Below are positions 32,774 through 41,643 of a stretch of 54,549 nucleotides of DNA, in pieces. Both the position numbers and the translations under genes were made by a program. The DNA lies in NCBI GenBank assembly GCA_024697625.1, contig JAILFJ010000095.1, forward strand, positions 1 to 54,549. Reading direction: 5' to 3'. Source of the stretch: Oscillospiraceae bacterium (GTDB lineage Bacteria; Bacillota; Clostridia; Oscillospirales; Oscillospiraceae). Under the pieces are notes generated by a model. The model had not been told where the DNA came from. It did no database searches and saw only the letters and a program-made list of their open reading frames with translations. Numbering within the stretch: the first letter of the stretch is position 1; each line of letters opens with the position of its first letter.

Positions 32774-35185
32774 ATGTATGCCTACGTCATATCGGTGAAG
32801 GGACAGCTGGTGTGCCTGTGCGTGCTGTTGTTTATCGCAAGGACGTACTTCTCGGCACCGCACCGAAAGACCACCGCCCACAGGCTGTTTTCGGCGCTGA
32901 TTGCGGTCTCAGTGGTCAATCTGGTCTTTGACATGACGACGGTCTATACCATCAACCATGTGGACATGATCCCGATGCGCCTGAACCATTTCTTCCACAT
33001 CATCTTTGTGTCAAGCATCGTGACCGTGCTGTTCATCATCTTCATGTACGTACGCATCCTGGCCTACGGCGAACAGCCCTTCCGGCTCTACTGGCTGATT
33101 CCGCTGGTGCTCTCTCTTGCGGCTGTCACGCTGCTTCCCTTTGAGTATACGGTGGGAGAATATACCAACCATTCCTCCGGCCCTTATGCGACGGTCGCCT
33201 TTGTATGCGGCTATATCTACTGTTTCCTGATCATGTATATCCTGATCCGACGCGGCCAGTCGATGCAGAAGAAGTTCCGGCAGGCGATCCTGATCTCGAT
33301 CTGCATCATGCTGTTTGTGACGGTGCTGCAGGGAATTTTTCAGCAGCTTCTGATCTCCGGCGTCGGCGTGACCATCATCTGCGTCGCGCTGTTCTACACG
33401 GTTGAGAGCCCGGACGCGCTGCTGATCGAAAAGCTGGAGGTGGAGCGCAGAAACGCCGAGAGTGCCAACCGGGCGAAGAGCGACTTCCTGGCGAACATGT
33501 CCCACGAGATCCGCACGCCGATCAATGCCGTGCTCGGCATGAACGAGATGATCCTGCGGGAGAGCCGGCAGGCCGGAAACCTGACGGACGGGTCGGCGGA
33601 ACCGCTGCAGACGGCGCTGCAGAACATCAGGGTATACGCCGGCGACGTGGATAGCGCCGGACAGAATCTGCTGGCCATCATCAACGATATCCTGGACTTC
33701 TCGAAGATCGAAGCCGGCCGGATGGAGCTCGCGGAAGCGCCGTACCAGCTGAGCTCCGTACTGAACGACGTCAGCAACATGATTCTCTTCAAGGCCCGGG
33801 AGAAGGGACTGGACTTCGCCGTCGACGCAGACGCGGAACTCCCGGATCTGCTCTTCGGGGACGAGGTCCGTGTGCGGCAGGTTATCACAAATATTCTTAA
33901 CAATGCCGTCAAATATACGGAGCACGGCTCGGTGCACATGACGGTGCGCGGTGACATGCCGGACGGAGAGACGCTCCGGCTGACCGTCTCTGTAAAGGAT
34001 ACGGGCATCGGCATCCGGGCGGAGGATCTGGACCGGCTGTTTACCAAGTTCCAGCGCCTGGATATGGTGCGCAACAGCACGGTGGAGGGGACAGGGCTCG
34101 GCCTCGTGATTACGCAGAGCCTGCTGGCGATGATGGGCGGCAGCATCGAGGTGCAGAGCGAGTACGGCAAGGGCTCGGTCTTTACGGCTGTGATCCCGCA
34201 GAAGATCCTGTCCGCAGCGCCGATCGGTGATTTTCAGAAGCGCTTTGAATCCAGCCTGCGCGAGGCCGAAGCCTATCGGGAGACCTTCCGGGCGCCGTCA
34301 GCCCGGATCCTGATTGTGGACGACACCAGGATGAACCTGACCGTGGCGATCAGCCTGCTGAAGGACACCTGCATGCAGATTGATACCGCCGCCAGCGGCG
34401 CGGACGCCGTTGCGCTGGCGGAGAAAACGGCCTATGATGTCATCCTCATGGATCAGCGTATGCCGGAGATGGACGGCACCGAGGCGCTGAACCGGATCCG
34501 GAGCGATGCGGAGGGGCGGAACTGCAGGACACCCGTCATCTGCCTGACCGCAGATGCCGTGATCGGGGCGAAGGAACGCTATATCTCGGAGGGCTTTTCG
34601 GATTATCTGACCAAACCGATCAACAGTCAGGCGCTGGAGAAGATGCTGATGAAGCATCTTCCGAAGGAGAAGCTGAGTGTCGTCCGGGGACAGAAGGAAG
34701 AGGCGAGTGCCGGTGCTCCGGGAGAGACAGATGCCCGCGGCGAAGTAGAGGCTTTCGCCTCGCTCCGCACAGCGGAGATTGACCCTGCGATCGGCCTCAG
34801 CTACTGTCAGAACGACGAGGGCTTCTACCGCTCCATCCTGCGCGACTATGCGCTCAGCGCCCGGGAGACGGACGAAAAGCTGCGCCGATACCGCAGGGAT
34901 CAGGACTGGAAAAACTATGGGATTCAGGTCCACGCGCTGAAGAGTACGTCAAAGATGATCGGCGCGGAGCGACTGGCCGGGCTGGCTGCCGAACAGGAAG
35001 ACGCGGCGGGGGCGGGGGACAGAGAGCGGATCTCTGATGGCTTCGAGGAACTGATGAGCCTCTACGCGATGACCCTGGAAGCCATACGCGGTCTGTGGAA
35101 GGAGAATGTTTTGGATTTCGACGGGGCGGCTGCGCCGGAATTCGGGGAAGACGGAGTCCTTGAGTTCCTGCCGGAAGAGCCCTGA
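32774..35185 (+). CDS. Membrane hybrid sensor histidine kinase with REC and HPt (second of three)
   Basis: An 803-residue protein. The first ~215 residues form about seven transmembrane helices with short loops (7TM sensor region, for example SIVTVLFIIFMYVRILAYG). The cytoplasmic core is HisKA with His244, HATPase (ITNILNNAVKYT; VKDTGIGIRAEDLDRLF; GTGLGLVI), REC with Asp560 (ILMDQRMPEMDGTEALNRIR) and HPt with His720. The core is co-linear with the genes on both sides, while the sensor is unrelated to that of the first kinase. The ATG follows GGGGGGATGAGATC. The sensor ligand is unknown. Confidence 0.9.
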   Translation: MYAYVISVKGQLVCLCVLLFIARTYFSAPHRKTTAHRLFSALIAVSVVNLVFDMTTVYTINHVDMIPMRLNHFFHIIFVSSIVTVLFIIFMYVRILAYGEQPFRLYWLIPLVLSLAAVTLLPFEYTVGEYTNHSSGPYATVAFVCGYIYCFLIMYILIRRGQSMQKKFRQAILISICIMLFVTVLQGIFQQLLISGVGVTIICVALFYTVESPDALLIEKLEVERRNAESANRAKSDFLANMSHEIRTPINAVLGMNEMILRESRQAGNLTDGSAEPLQTALQNIRVYAGDVDSAGQNLLAIINDILDFSKIEAGRMELAEAPYQLSSVLNDVSNMILFKAREKGLDFAVDADAELPDLLFGDEVRVRQVITNILNNAVKYTEHGSVHMTVRGDMPDGETLRLTVSVKDTGIGIRAEDLDRLFTKFQRLDMVRNSTVEGTGLGLVITQSLLAMMGGSIEVQSEYGKGSVFTAVIPQKILSAAPIGDFQKRFESSLREAEAYRETFRAPSARILIVDDTRMNLTVAISLLKDTCMQIDTAASGADAVALAEKTAYDVILMDQRMPEMDGTEALNRIRSDAEGRNCRTPVICLTADAVIGAKERYISEGFSDYLTKPINSQALEKMLMKHLPKEKLSVVRGQKEEASAGAPGETDARGEVEAFASLRTAEIDPAIGLSYCQNDEGFYRSILRDYALSARETDEKLRRYRRDQDWKNYGIQVHALKSTSKMIGAERLAGLAAEQEDAAGAGDRERISDGFEELMSLYAMTLEAIRGLWKENVLDFDGAAAPEFGEDGVLEFLPEEP

Positions 35186-35221
35186 GCGGACCACAGGTTC
35201 AGACGGAACAGGGGCACAGCT

Positions 35222-37642
35222 ATGTTTGAATTCATAAGACTCCACCAGCTCAACATCATGCTCTCGCTGAGCAGTACCTGCGGCATCACGGCGGTCTTTG
35301 TGATGCTGACAGGAAAGCCGAGCCGAAAGAAACGGGCGCTCTTCCTGCTGGAGGTGGCGGCTACGATCCTGCTCGCGTCCGGCCGGCTGGCCTTCCTCTA
35401 TGCAGGGGATACCAGCATGCGGGGATACCGGATGGTGAGGATCTTCAATTTTCTGGATTTTTCGATGGTCCTGGCAACCCTTGCCGCCTTTGTCCTGTAC
35501 CTGAAGGAGATGTTCACCGACAGAGGCCTGGAACGCAGGCTGATTCTGTTCCGGGTGACGGATATCCTGCTGACCGTGGGCGGGGTTCTGATTGTGGTCT
35601 CGCAGTTTACGGGGCTGTATTATACCTTTGACGAGGCAAACCAGTACCACCGGGGAGCCGGGATCGTACTGGGCTTTGCCATACCGATGGTCACGATCCT
35701 GATCCTGATCGCGCTGATCATAAGATACTATACGTACCTGTCGAAGAACATGCGGCTGGCCCTGCTGCTGTTCGTGACCGTGCCGCTGATTGCGTCGGCC
35801 GTTCAGCTCTTTACTTACGGGGTTGAGACGGCCAACATGACGATTGCATGCATGGCCGTGCTCCTGTATATCTTCGATCTGATGGATGTGTACCGGACTG
35901 CGGATCTGTCGGAACGTGCGATTGCAGCGAACGAGGCCAAATCCGAGTTCCTGGCACAGATGTCCCATGAGATCCGCACGCCGATCAACGCAGTGCTGGG
36001 TATGAACGAAATGATCCGCCGGGAGAGCCGGAAGGCGGAACTTCTGGCAGACGGCGACACGGCAGGTGTGCGGGACGCGCTTCGGAACATCGGCAGCTAT
36101 GCCGATGATGTGGAGAACGCCGGCAGCAGCCTGCTCGCCATCATCAATGACATTCTGGACTTCTCGAAGATCGAGGCCGGCCGTATGGAGCTGGTCGAGG
36201 CGCCTTACCGGCTTGGGGCGATGCTCAGCGACGTCGGCAACATGATTCTGTTCAAGGCCCGGGAGAAGGGGCTGGAGTTTGACGCCGACGTGGACGGAGA
36301 GCTTCCCGACCGGCTGTGCGGCGATGAGCTCCGTGTGCGGCAGATCATCACCAACATCCTCAACAACGCGGTGAAGTATACCGAGCGGGGCTCTGTCCGG
36401 ATGACCGTGCGCGGAGAGACCCGGGAGGACGGTGTGCTGCAGCTGAGGGTGGCTGTGCAGGATACGGGCATCGGGATCCGGACGGAAGACCTGGACAGGC
36501 TGTTCGGCAGATTCGAGCGCCTGGATCTGAACCGGAACAGCACCGTCGAGGGGACCGGGCTGGGCCTTGTCATCACACAGCACCTGCTGGAAATGATGGG
36601 CGGAAGCATTGAGGTGCAGAGCGAGTACGGCAGGGGCTCGGTCTTTACGGTTACGATCCCGCAGAAGACGGTATCCGACGAACCGGTCGGGGAGCTCGGG
36701 GAGCGCTTAGAGACCGGAACATCAGAAACAGGAAGCTTCCGCGAGACCTTCCGCGCACCCTCGGCCTGCATCCTGATCGTGGACGATACGAGGATGAATC
36801 TGACCGTGGCAGTCAGTCTGCTGAAGGACACCCAGCTCCGGACCGACACCGCCGGGAGTGCCGCGGACGCCATCGCACTGACGGAGAAGAATCCCTATGA
36901 TGTCATCCTGATGGACCAACGTATGCCGGAGATGGACGGCACCGAAGCCATGAAGCGCATCCGGGCAGCCAGAAACGGCAAAAACCGGGAAACCCCCGTC
37001 ATCTGCCTGACGGCGGATGCCGTGATCGGGGCAAAGGAGCGCTACCTGGCCGAGGGCTTCTCGGATTACCTCAGCAAGCCGATCGACAGCCGGGCGCTGG
37101 AGGCCATGCTGCTGAAGTACCTGCCGAAGGAGAAGGTTACCGTGATTCGGGAAGAAAGGCCGGCAGCGGAAAAGACCGGCAGCCCGGAAAGAGAGATGCG
37201 CCCTGTCGGAAGCGGGGTGTCCGCAGAGCTCCGGAAGGCGGGGATCGACCCGGATATCGGGTATCTGTACTGCCAGAACGACGGGAGCCTCTATGCTTCG
37301 ATCCTGCAGGACTATGCTCTCAGCGCGCGGGAAACGGACGAAAAGCTGCAGCGCTTCTATGAGGCGCAGGACTGGAAAAACTATGAGATTCAGGTCCATG
37401 CCCTGAAAAGCAGCTCAAAGATGATCGGCGCGGAGAAGCTGGCCGGGTTGGCGGCCTGTCTGGAAACGGCCGCGGGCAGCGAAGACAGCGCCGCGATCCG
37501 CGAGAGGCATAAAGAACTGATGTCGCAGCATGAGGCGACAGTCCGGGCCATCCGGAGCCTGCCTCTGAGCCCAGGGACCGAAACCGCCGTAGCGGCCGAG
37601 GCCGATGAGGAGATCCTGGAATTCATCCCGGAGGATCCGTGA
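35222..37642 (+). CDS. Membrane hybrid sensor histidine kinase with REC and HPt (third of three)
   Basis: An 806-residue protein with about seven N-terminal transmembrane helices in the first ~225 residues (LLTVGGVLIVVSQFTGLYY; GIVLGFAIPMVTILILIALI). Then follow HisKA (His249, QMSHEIRTPINAVLGMNEMI), HATPase, REC (Asp565) and HPt (His726, VHALKSSSK). The sensor is like that of the second kinase in topology but not in sequence. The gene begins 36 bases after the previous stop, in one operon. The C-terminal tails of all three kinases end in an EILEFxP-like motif (EILEFIPEDP here), a shared short acidic tail of unknown meaning. Confidence 0.9.
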   Translation: MFEFIRLHQLNIMLSLSSTCGITAVFVMLTGKPSRKKRALFLLEVAATILLASGRLAFLYAGDTSMRGYRMVRIFNFLDFSMVLATLAAFVLYLKEMFTDRGLERRLILFRVTDILLTVGGVLIVVSQFTGLYYTFDEANQYHRGAGIVLGFAIPMVTILILIALIIRYYTYLSKNMRLALLLFVTVPLIASAVQLFTYGVETANMTIACMAVLLYIFDLMDVYRTADLSERAIAANEAKSEFLAQMSHEIRTPINAVLGMNEMIRRESRKAELLADGDTAGVRDALRNIGSYADDVENAGSSLLAIINDILDFSKIEAGRMELVEAPYRLGAMLSDVGNMILFKAREKGLEFDADVDGELPDRLCGDELRVRQIITNILNNAVKYTERGSVRMTVRGETREDGVLQLRVAVQDTGIGIRTEDLDRLFGRFERLDLNRNSTVEGTGLGLVITQHLLEMMGGSIEVQSEYGRGSVFTVTIPQKTVSDEPVGELGERLETGTSETGSFRETFRAPSACILIVDDTRMNLTVAVSLLKDTQLRTDTAGSAADAIALTEKNPYDVILMDQRMPEMDGTEAMKRIRAARNGKNRETPVICLTADAVIGAKERYLAEGFSDYLSKPIDSRALEAMLLKYLPKEKVTVIREERPAAEKTGSPEREMRPVGSGVSAELRKAGIDPDIGYLYCQNDGSLYASILQDYALSARETDEKLQRFYEAQDWKNYEIQVHALKSSSKMIGAEKLAGLAACLETAAGSEDSAAIRERHKELMSQHEATVRAIRSLPLSPGTETAVAAEADEEILEFIPEDP

Positions 37643-37696
37643 CGTGAGCATGACCTGACCCGAATCCATCCGAAATCAGAAGGAGAATAGAAACGC

Positions 37697-38983
37697 ATGG
37701 CGAGAAACACCGACAGCGCTCTGCAGAAGCAGGTGATCTACTCGATCTATGTCCGCGCCCACACGCCGGAGGGGAGCTTCCTCTCCCTGATCCCCGATCT
37801 TGACCGCATCAGGGCCCTGGGCACCGACATCATCTGGCTGATGCCGATCCATCCCATCGGCGTCGAGGGAAAGAAGGGGAGCCTGGGCTGCCCCTACGCC
37901 AACCGGGACTACCGGACGGTGAACCCGGAATACGGGACGATGGAGGAGTTCCGGACCCTGGTGGAGGAGATCCACAGACGCGGGATGAAGTGCATCATTG
38001 ATGTGGTGTACAACCACACCTCGCCGGACGCGGTCCTGCTGAAGGAGCACCCGGAATTCTACTATCGGGACGCAGACGGCAACACGGGCAACAAGATCGG
38101 AGACTGGGCCGATGTCATCGACCTGGATTACGGCGTTCCGGCGCTCTGGGACTATCAGATCGAGACCCTCATGGGCTGGGCGAAGCTGGTGGACGGCTTC
38201 CGCTGCGACGTGGCATCCTTCGTCCCGGTCGCCTTCTGGAAGATGGCCCGGAGCTTTGTGGAGAAGGTCCGCCCCGGCTGCATCTGGCTGGCAGAGACCG
38301 TGCATCAGAGCTTCGGGAACCTGGCCCGGCGCGAGGGCTTCTACTGCGACCGGGATACCGAGGACTATGAAGCCTTTGACCTGGAGTATGAATACGACGT
38401 CCGGGAGAGCTTCGACCGCTATCTGGACGGCAGGGCGGTGCTCAGCCAGTGGCTGGACCTGCTGAACTTCCAGGAGGCGGTCTATCCGGCCAACTACAAC
38501 AAGATGCGCTTCCTGGAGAACCACGACCAGCCGAGGATCTGCGCGAGAGTGCGGACGGACAGCGACAGGGACAACTTTACGGCGATGCTGTTCTTCCTGA
38601 AGGGGACGACGCTGCTCTACGCCGGACAGGAATTCAGCTGCGAGCACACCCCGAGCCTCTTCGAGAAGGAGGTCTTCCCGCGGGACGGCAGGGACATCAG
38701 CGCGTACCTCCGCCGGCTGAGCGACCTGAAGCATACGGTCCTGGATGCGGACGATGCCTTCGCCGCCCGGGCGGACGATGCGCATGACATCGCGGTCCTT
38801 CTGAGGCAGAGCGGAAGGAGAAAAAAACTGGGTGTCTTCAGCCTGAAATCCGCATGCGCCGAGGTGAAAGTGCCGGCCCCGGACGGGAGCTATGAGAACC
38901 TGATCGACGGCACAGAGCTCTCCGTCCGTGACGGAAAGCTGACATGCAGCGGAAAGCCCGCGATTTTCTGCTGGGAGGACTGA
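37697..38983 (+). CDS. Small cytoplasmic GH13 (alpha-amylase family) glycosidase
   Basis: A 428-residue TIM-barrel enzyme. GH13 motifs are visible in order: IIDVVYNHTSPD (region I), GFRCDVASFVP with the nucleophile Asp (II), CIWLAETVH with the acid Glu (III) and FLENHDQPRI with the third carboxylate (IV). There is no signal peptide, so it should act on intracellular alpha-glucans or oligosaccharides. It is shorter than typical amylases and has only a small C-terminal beta domain; the preferred linkage cannot be told. AAGGAGAA precedes the ATG. It is in the same direction as, and 54 bases after, the kinase array. Confidence 0.88.
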   Translation: MARNTDSALQKQVIYSIYVRAHTPEGSFLSLIPDLDRIRALGTDIIWLMPIHPIGVEGKKGSLGCPYANRDYRTVNPEYGTMEEFRTLVEEIHRRGMKCIIDVVYNHTSPDAVLLKEHPEFYYRDADGNTGNKIGDWADVIDLDYGVPALWDYQIETLMGWAKLVDGFRCDVASFVPVAFWKMARSFVEKVRPGCIWLAETVHQSFGNLARREGFYCDRDTEDYEAFDLEYEYDVRESFDRYLDGRAVLSQWLDLLNFQEAVYPANYNKMRFLENHDQPRICARVRTDSDRDNFTAMLFFLKGTTLLYAGQEFSCEHTPSLFEKEVFPRDGRDISAYLRRLSDLKHTVLDADDAFAARADDAHDIAVLLRQSGRRKKLGVFSLKSACAEVKVPAPDGSYENLIDGTELSVRDGKLTCSGKPAIFCWED

Positions 38984-39027
38984 GGCGGTGAGACCGCAGC
39001 GGTACGGACTGAGAAAGGAGACAGAAA

Positions 39028-39360
39028 ATGTTTGAACCGATCTGTATGATCGAGGGTAAGGCGATAGCCGACGCAAAGGAGGACCTCCGCATCGCGCAGA
39101 AGGTGGAGCAGTACCGCATCAGCAGCAGGGCGCTGTATCTGCCGGAGGGGCTCCGGTGGAAGTATCTCCCCCTGACGGAGATCGAGCGGGTGGACAGCTC
39201 CTTCCGCGTCATCAGCGGGGGACACTGTGTGCCGGTACGCGAAAAACGGCCAGAGATCGACCTCATGACCGCCATGGGCCCGGTGCACCTGCAGTTGGAG
39301 AAGCAGGCCAGCGTCCAGACCATCCTGGACATGCTGGACGGAAAAGCGGAACAGGGATAA
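39028..39360 (+). CDS. Uncharacterised 110-residue protein, possibly PH-like
   Basis: No family is recognised with certainty. It is a soluble protein without signal peptide. It has alternating beta segments (ALYLPEGLRWKYLPLTEI; SSFRVISGGHCVPV) and a C-terminal amphipathic helix (KQASVQTILDMLDG), an order resembling bacterial PH-like domains. AAAGGAG precedes the ATG. It follows the GH13 gene by 44 bases and is probably co-transcribed. Confidence 0.65.
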   Translation: MFEPICMIEGKAIADAKEDLRIAQKVEQYRISSRALYLPEGLRWKYLPLTEIERVDSSFRVISGGHCVPVREKRPEIDLMTAMGPVHLQLEKQASVQTILDMLDGKAEQG

Positions 39361-39469
39361 TCTGCGGGAAGAACCGAGGACCGACGCCGCAAGGATAAAG
39401 AGACGCAGACAGAGGGAGCACCGTCAGCAGAAGCGCAGACAGAGACACAGAACAGGACGCATGAAAAAG

Positions 39470-39497
39470 CCCGCACCGCGAAGAGCCGCGGTGCGGG
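39470..39497 (-). terminator. Intrinsic terminator beyond the small ORF
   Basis: An 11-bp perfect stem, CCCGCACCGCG with CGCGGTGCGGG, and a six-base loop are followed on the minus strand by CTTTTTC. It is oriented to end minus-strand transcripts. A second GC-rich hairpin (GAAGCCGGGA/TCCCGGCTTC, 39511-39533) stands just before it. Confidence 0.7.
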
Positions 39498-39532
39498 AGG
39501 GAGTGCGGAGGAAGCCGGGAGGGTCCCGGCTT

Positions 39533-39637
39533 CTATTTCCTGAACAGCTTTCGGACAAGACGCGTGACGGCGCGCTCTGCGGCGGTCTCCATACGGCTGC
39601 CCAGATCATAGAGCTTCCTGATCACAGATTTTTTCAT
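39533..39637 (-). CDS. 34-residue cationic amphipathic small protein
   Basis: An ATG at 39637 follows GGTAGGTGG on the minus strand and opens a 34-codon frame ending in TAG at 39533. The peptide starts MKKSVIRKLYDL and ends RLVRKLFRK. It is strongly basic with leucine/valine/isoleucine spaced as one face of a helix. Downstream are two hairpins, the second a good terminator for this strand, which supports a real transcription unit. Upstream lies the terminator of the pot operon, so expression may depend on read-through or an unseen promoter. Function is unknown; possibilities are a membrane-associated regulator or a leaderless toxin-like peptide. Confidence 0.45.
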   Translation of the reverse strand: MKKSVIRKLYDLGSRMETAAERAVTRLVRKLFRK

Positions 39638-39653
39638 ATTCCACCTACCCTGA

Positions 39654-39688
39654 AAAAGCTATGGGGCCTGCCGGCACCCATAGCTTTT
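39654..39688 (-). terminator. Intrinsic terminator of the potABCD operon
   Basis: A 12-bp stem, AAAAGCTATGGG with CCCATAGCTTTT, is followed on the minus strand by CTTTTTCAG. It lies 38 bases after the potD stop. Confidence 0.75.
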
Positions 39689-39725
39689 GAAGTTTCCGTG
39701 TGCGGCAGCATGCTGCCGGAAGCGC

Positions 39726-40790
39726 TTACTGACCGCAGAGGGACTTGAATTCGGTCCAGATCTCAGCCTGACGCTCGGAGGCCTCTGCACTGATGTTGCC
39801 GATCATCTCCATGTCCTCGGCACGGAACTCCTCCGGAAGGACCAGGAATTCCTTCATATCGTCCGAGATCAGAGCGTCGGCAGCTTTGTTGGTGCAGTAG
39901 TAGCCGAGCCATTCATAGCTCTGCGCACTGACTTCGGGCCGGAGGATAAAATCGATAAAGGCATGGGCGGCGTCAGCGTTGGGGGCCGCAGAGGGGATGA
40001 ACATGCCCATGATGCCGAAGCCGAGGCCCTCCTTCGGATAGACGACCTCGAGAGAGGGAGCCGCCAGCTTGGCCTGCGTGACCTGAGAGGTGTACATCAC
40101 GGCGGCGGCCACCTCACCGGAGACCAGATCGTCATTGATGAAGTCGTCCTTGATGAGGCGGATGTTGGGGGCCAGTCTGTACAGGAGCTCAGCCGCTTCG
40201 TTCAGCTCGTCGACATTGTTGGTGTTGTAGCTGTAGCCCAGTATCTTCAAGGCCATGCCGATCATGACACGGTAATTGGCCGTGATGGCGAGATTGTCCT
40301 CGAAAGCCTCATTCCACAGATCCTCATATCCGGTGACAGCCACGTCAACAGCCTCGGGGTTGTAGCAGATGGTCTGGACGCCGGCACCGTAGGGGACGGT
40401 GTACTCGTCGGTGGGATCGTAGAACTGCCCCTGATAGACAGGGTTGATGTTCCCAAAGTTGGAGAGCCTGTCTTTGTCCAGCTTCTGGGCCAGCCCCTCC
40501 TGAATCACAGTCTCGATGATATAGTCGTCCGCGATCACCAGGTCATAATCCCCGCCTTTCGCGGATTCCAGCTTTGCCAGCATGGTCTCGTCGTAGTCAA
40601 AGTTGGTGTAGTTGATGCGGATCCCTGTTTCCTTTTCAAAGGAGGCCAGCACATCCGGATCGAACATCTCGGCCCAGGTGTAGAGATTCAGGGTCCCGGA
40701 AGGGCCTTCGGCACAGGCGCTTACGCCCCCGGCGGCAAGGAGACCGAGGAGAAGCGTGAGGGTGAGCAGCAGGGAGACGGTTTTTTTCAT
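39726..40790 (-). CDS. potD: Spermidine/putrescine-binding lipoprotein PotD
   Basis: A 354-residue extracellular binding protein. The signal peptide ends in a lipobox (GGVSAC, Cys26). The mature part has the polyamine-binder features LNLYTWAEMFDPDVL, YDLVIADDYIIETVIQEG, VPYGAGVQTICYNPEAV and YEWLGYYCTNKAA. It captures polyamines for the PotBC permease. AGGAGG precedes the ATG. It is the last gene of the minus-strand operon, after potC by a 46-base gap, and has a terminator behind it. Preference between spermidine and putrescine is not assigned. Confidence 0.92.
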   Translation of the reverse strand: MKKTVSLLLTLTLLLGLLAAGGVSACAEGPSGTLNLYTWAEMFDPDVLASFEKETGIRINYTNFDYDETMLAKLESAKGGDYDLVIADDYIIETVIQEGLAQKLDKDRLSNFGNINPVYQGQFYDPTDEYTVPYGAGVQTICYNPEAVDVAVTGYEDLWNEAFEDNLAITANYRVMIGMALKILGYSYNTNNVDELNEAAELLYRLAPNIRLIKDDFINDDLVSGEVAAAVMYTSQVTQAKLAAPSLEVVYPKEGLGFGIMGMFIPSAAPNADAAHAFIDFILRPEVSAQSYEWLGYYCTNKAADALISDDMKEFLVLPEEFRAEDMEMIGNISAEASERQAEIWTEFKSLCGQ

Positions 40791-40836
40791 GGTGACCTCC
40801 TGTGGGTAGTCTGGATTTTTGGATACGGTTCGGAAT

Positions 40837-41643
40837 CTACTCTCGGGTGCGGTTTCTTTTATTGCCGAGCCTGCCCAGAAGGACAGACAGGATCACGATG
40901 ATGAGCGTGGCGAGGAAGAGAAGCGTGCAGAGCGCATTCGTCTTCGGGGTGACGCCGGTTTTGAGCTGGGTGTAGATCAGGATCGGCAGAGTGTTGACCT
41001 TTACCCCGGTGACAAAGACGCTGACAATCACATCGTCAAAACTCATGGCGAAGGACAGCAGCATCCCGGACAGAATGGCGGGAAGCAGGAGCGGCATGGT
41101 GATGTCCAGAAAGACTCTGGCTCTTCCGGCGCCCAGATCGCGGGCGGCCTCCTCATAGCTCGGATCCATGCCGGCAAGACGGGCCTTCACCTGCATGTAG
41201 ACATAGGGAATACAGAAGGCGGTGTGGCTGATCACCAGCGTTGTCATACCGAAGGGCAGGCCGAGGAGCGAGAAGAAAGCCAGAAAGATCATGCCCAGGA
41301 TGATCTCGGGGGTCATCATGGGGAGCGTCGCGATGTATTCCATGACGCCGCGCCCGCGGAACCTGCTGCGCGACGTGCCAATGGCGCCGAGCGTCCCGAT
41401 CACGGCGGCGGCCAGGCTGGAGAGCAGGCCGAGTATGAGGCTGTTCATGACGGCGGCTGCCACGTTCCGGTCGCGGAACAGCTCCCGGTACCACTTCAGC
41501 GAGAAGCCCGCCCAGACGGAGCTGAGCTTGCTCTCGTTGAAGGAGTAGATCATGACGATCAGGATGGGGACATACATGATGACAGTCAGCACCGCGAGGT
41601 AGACCGCCGGAAAACGGGAGCTGCGCCTGTTGTTCCTCTTCAC
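40837..41643 (-). CDS. potC: Spermidine/putrescine ABC permease PotC
   Basis: A 268-residue membrane protein with six helices and the EAA loop YEEAARDLGAGRARVFLDITMP. It starts with GTG at 41643, overlapping the potB stop (GTGA), which explains the tight coupling. It forms the heterodimeric polyamine channel with PotB. Confidence 0.92.
   Translation of the reverse strand: MKRNNRRSSRFPAVYLAVLTVIMYVPILIVMIYSFNESKLSSVWAGFSLKWYRELFRDRNVAAAVMNSLILGLLSSLAAAVIGTLGAIGTSRSRFRGRGVMEYIATLPMMTPEIILGMIFLAFFSLLGLPFGMTTLVISHTAFCIPYVYMQVKARLAGMDPSYEEAARDLGAGRARVFLDITMPLLLPAILSGMLLSFAMSFDDVIVSVFVTGVKVNTLPILIYTQLKTGVTPKTNALCTLLFLATLIIVILSVLLGRLGNKRNRTRE

Noticed and set aside
34949-36583. Minus-strand open frame across the second/third kinase junction
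   Set aside because: Gln/His/Arg-rich shadow crossing an intergenic boundary of clear plus-strand genes.
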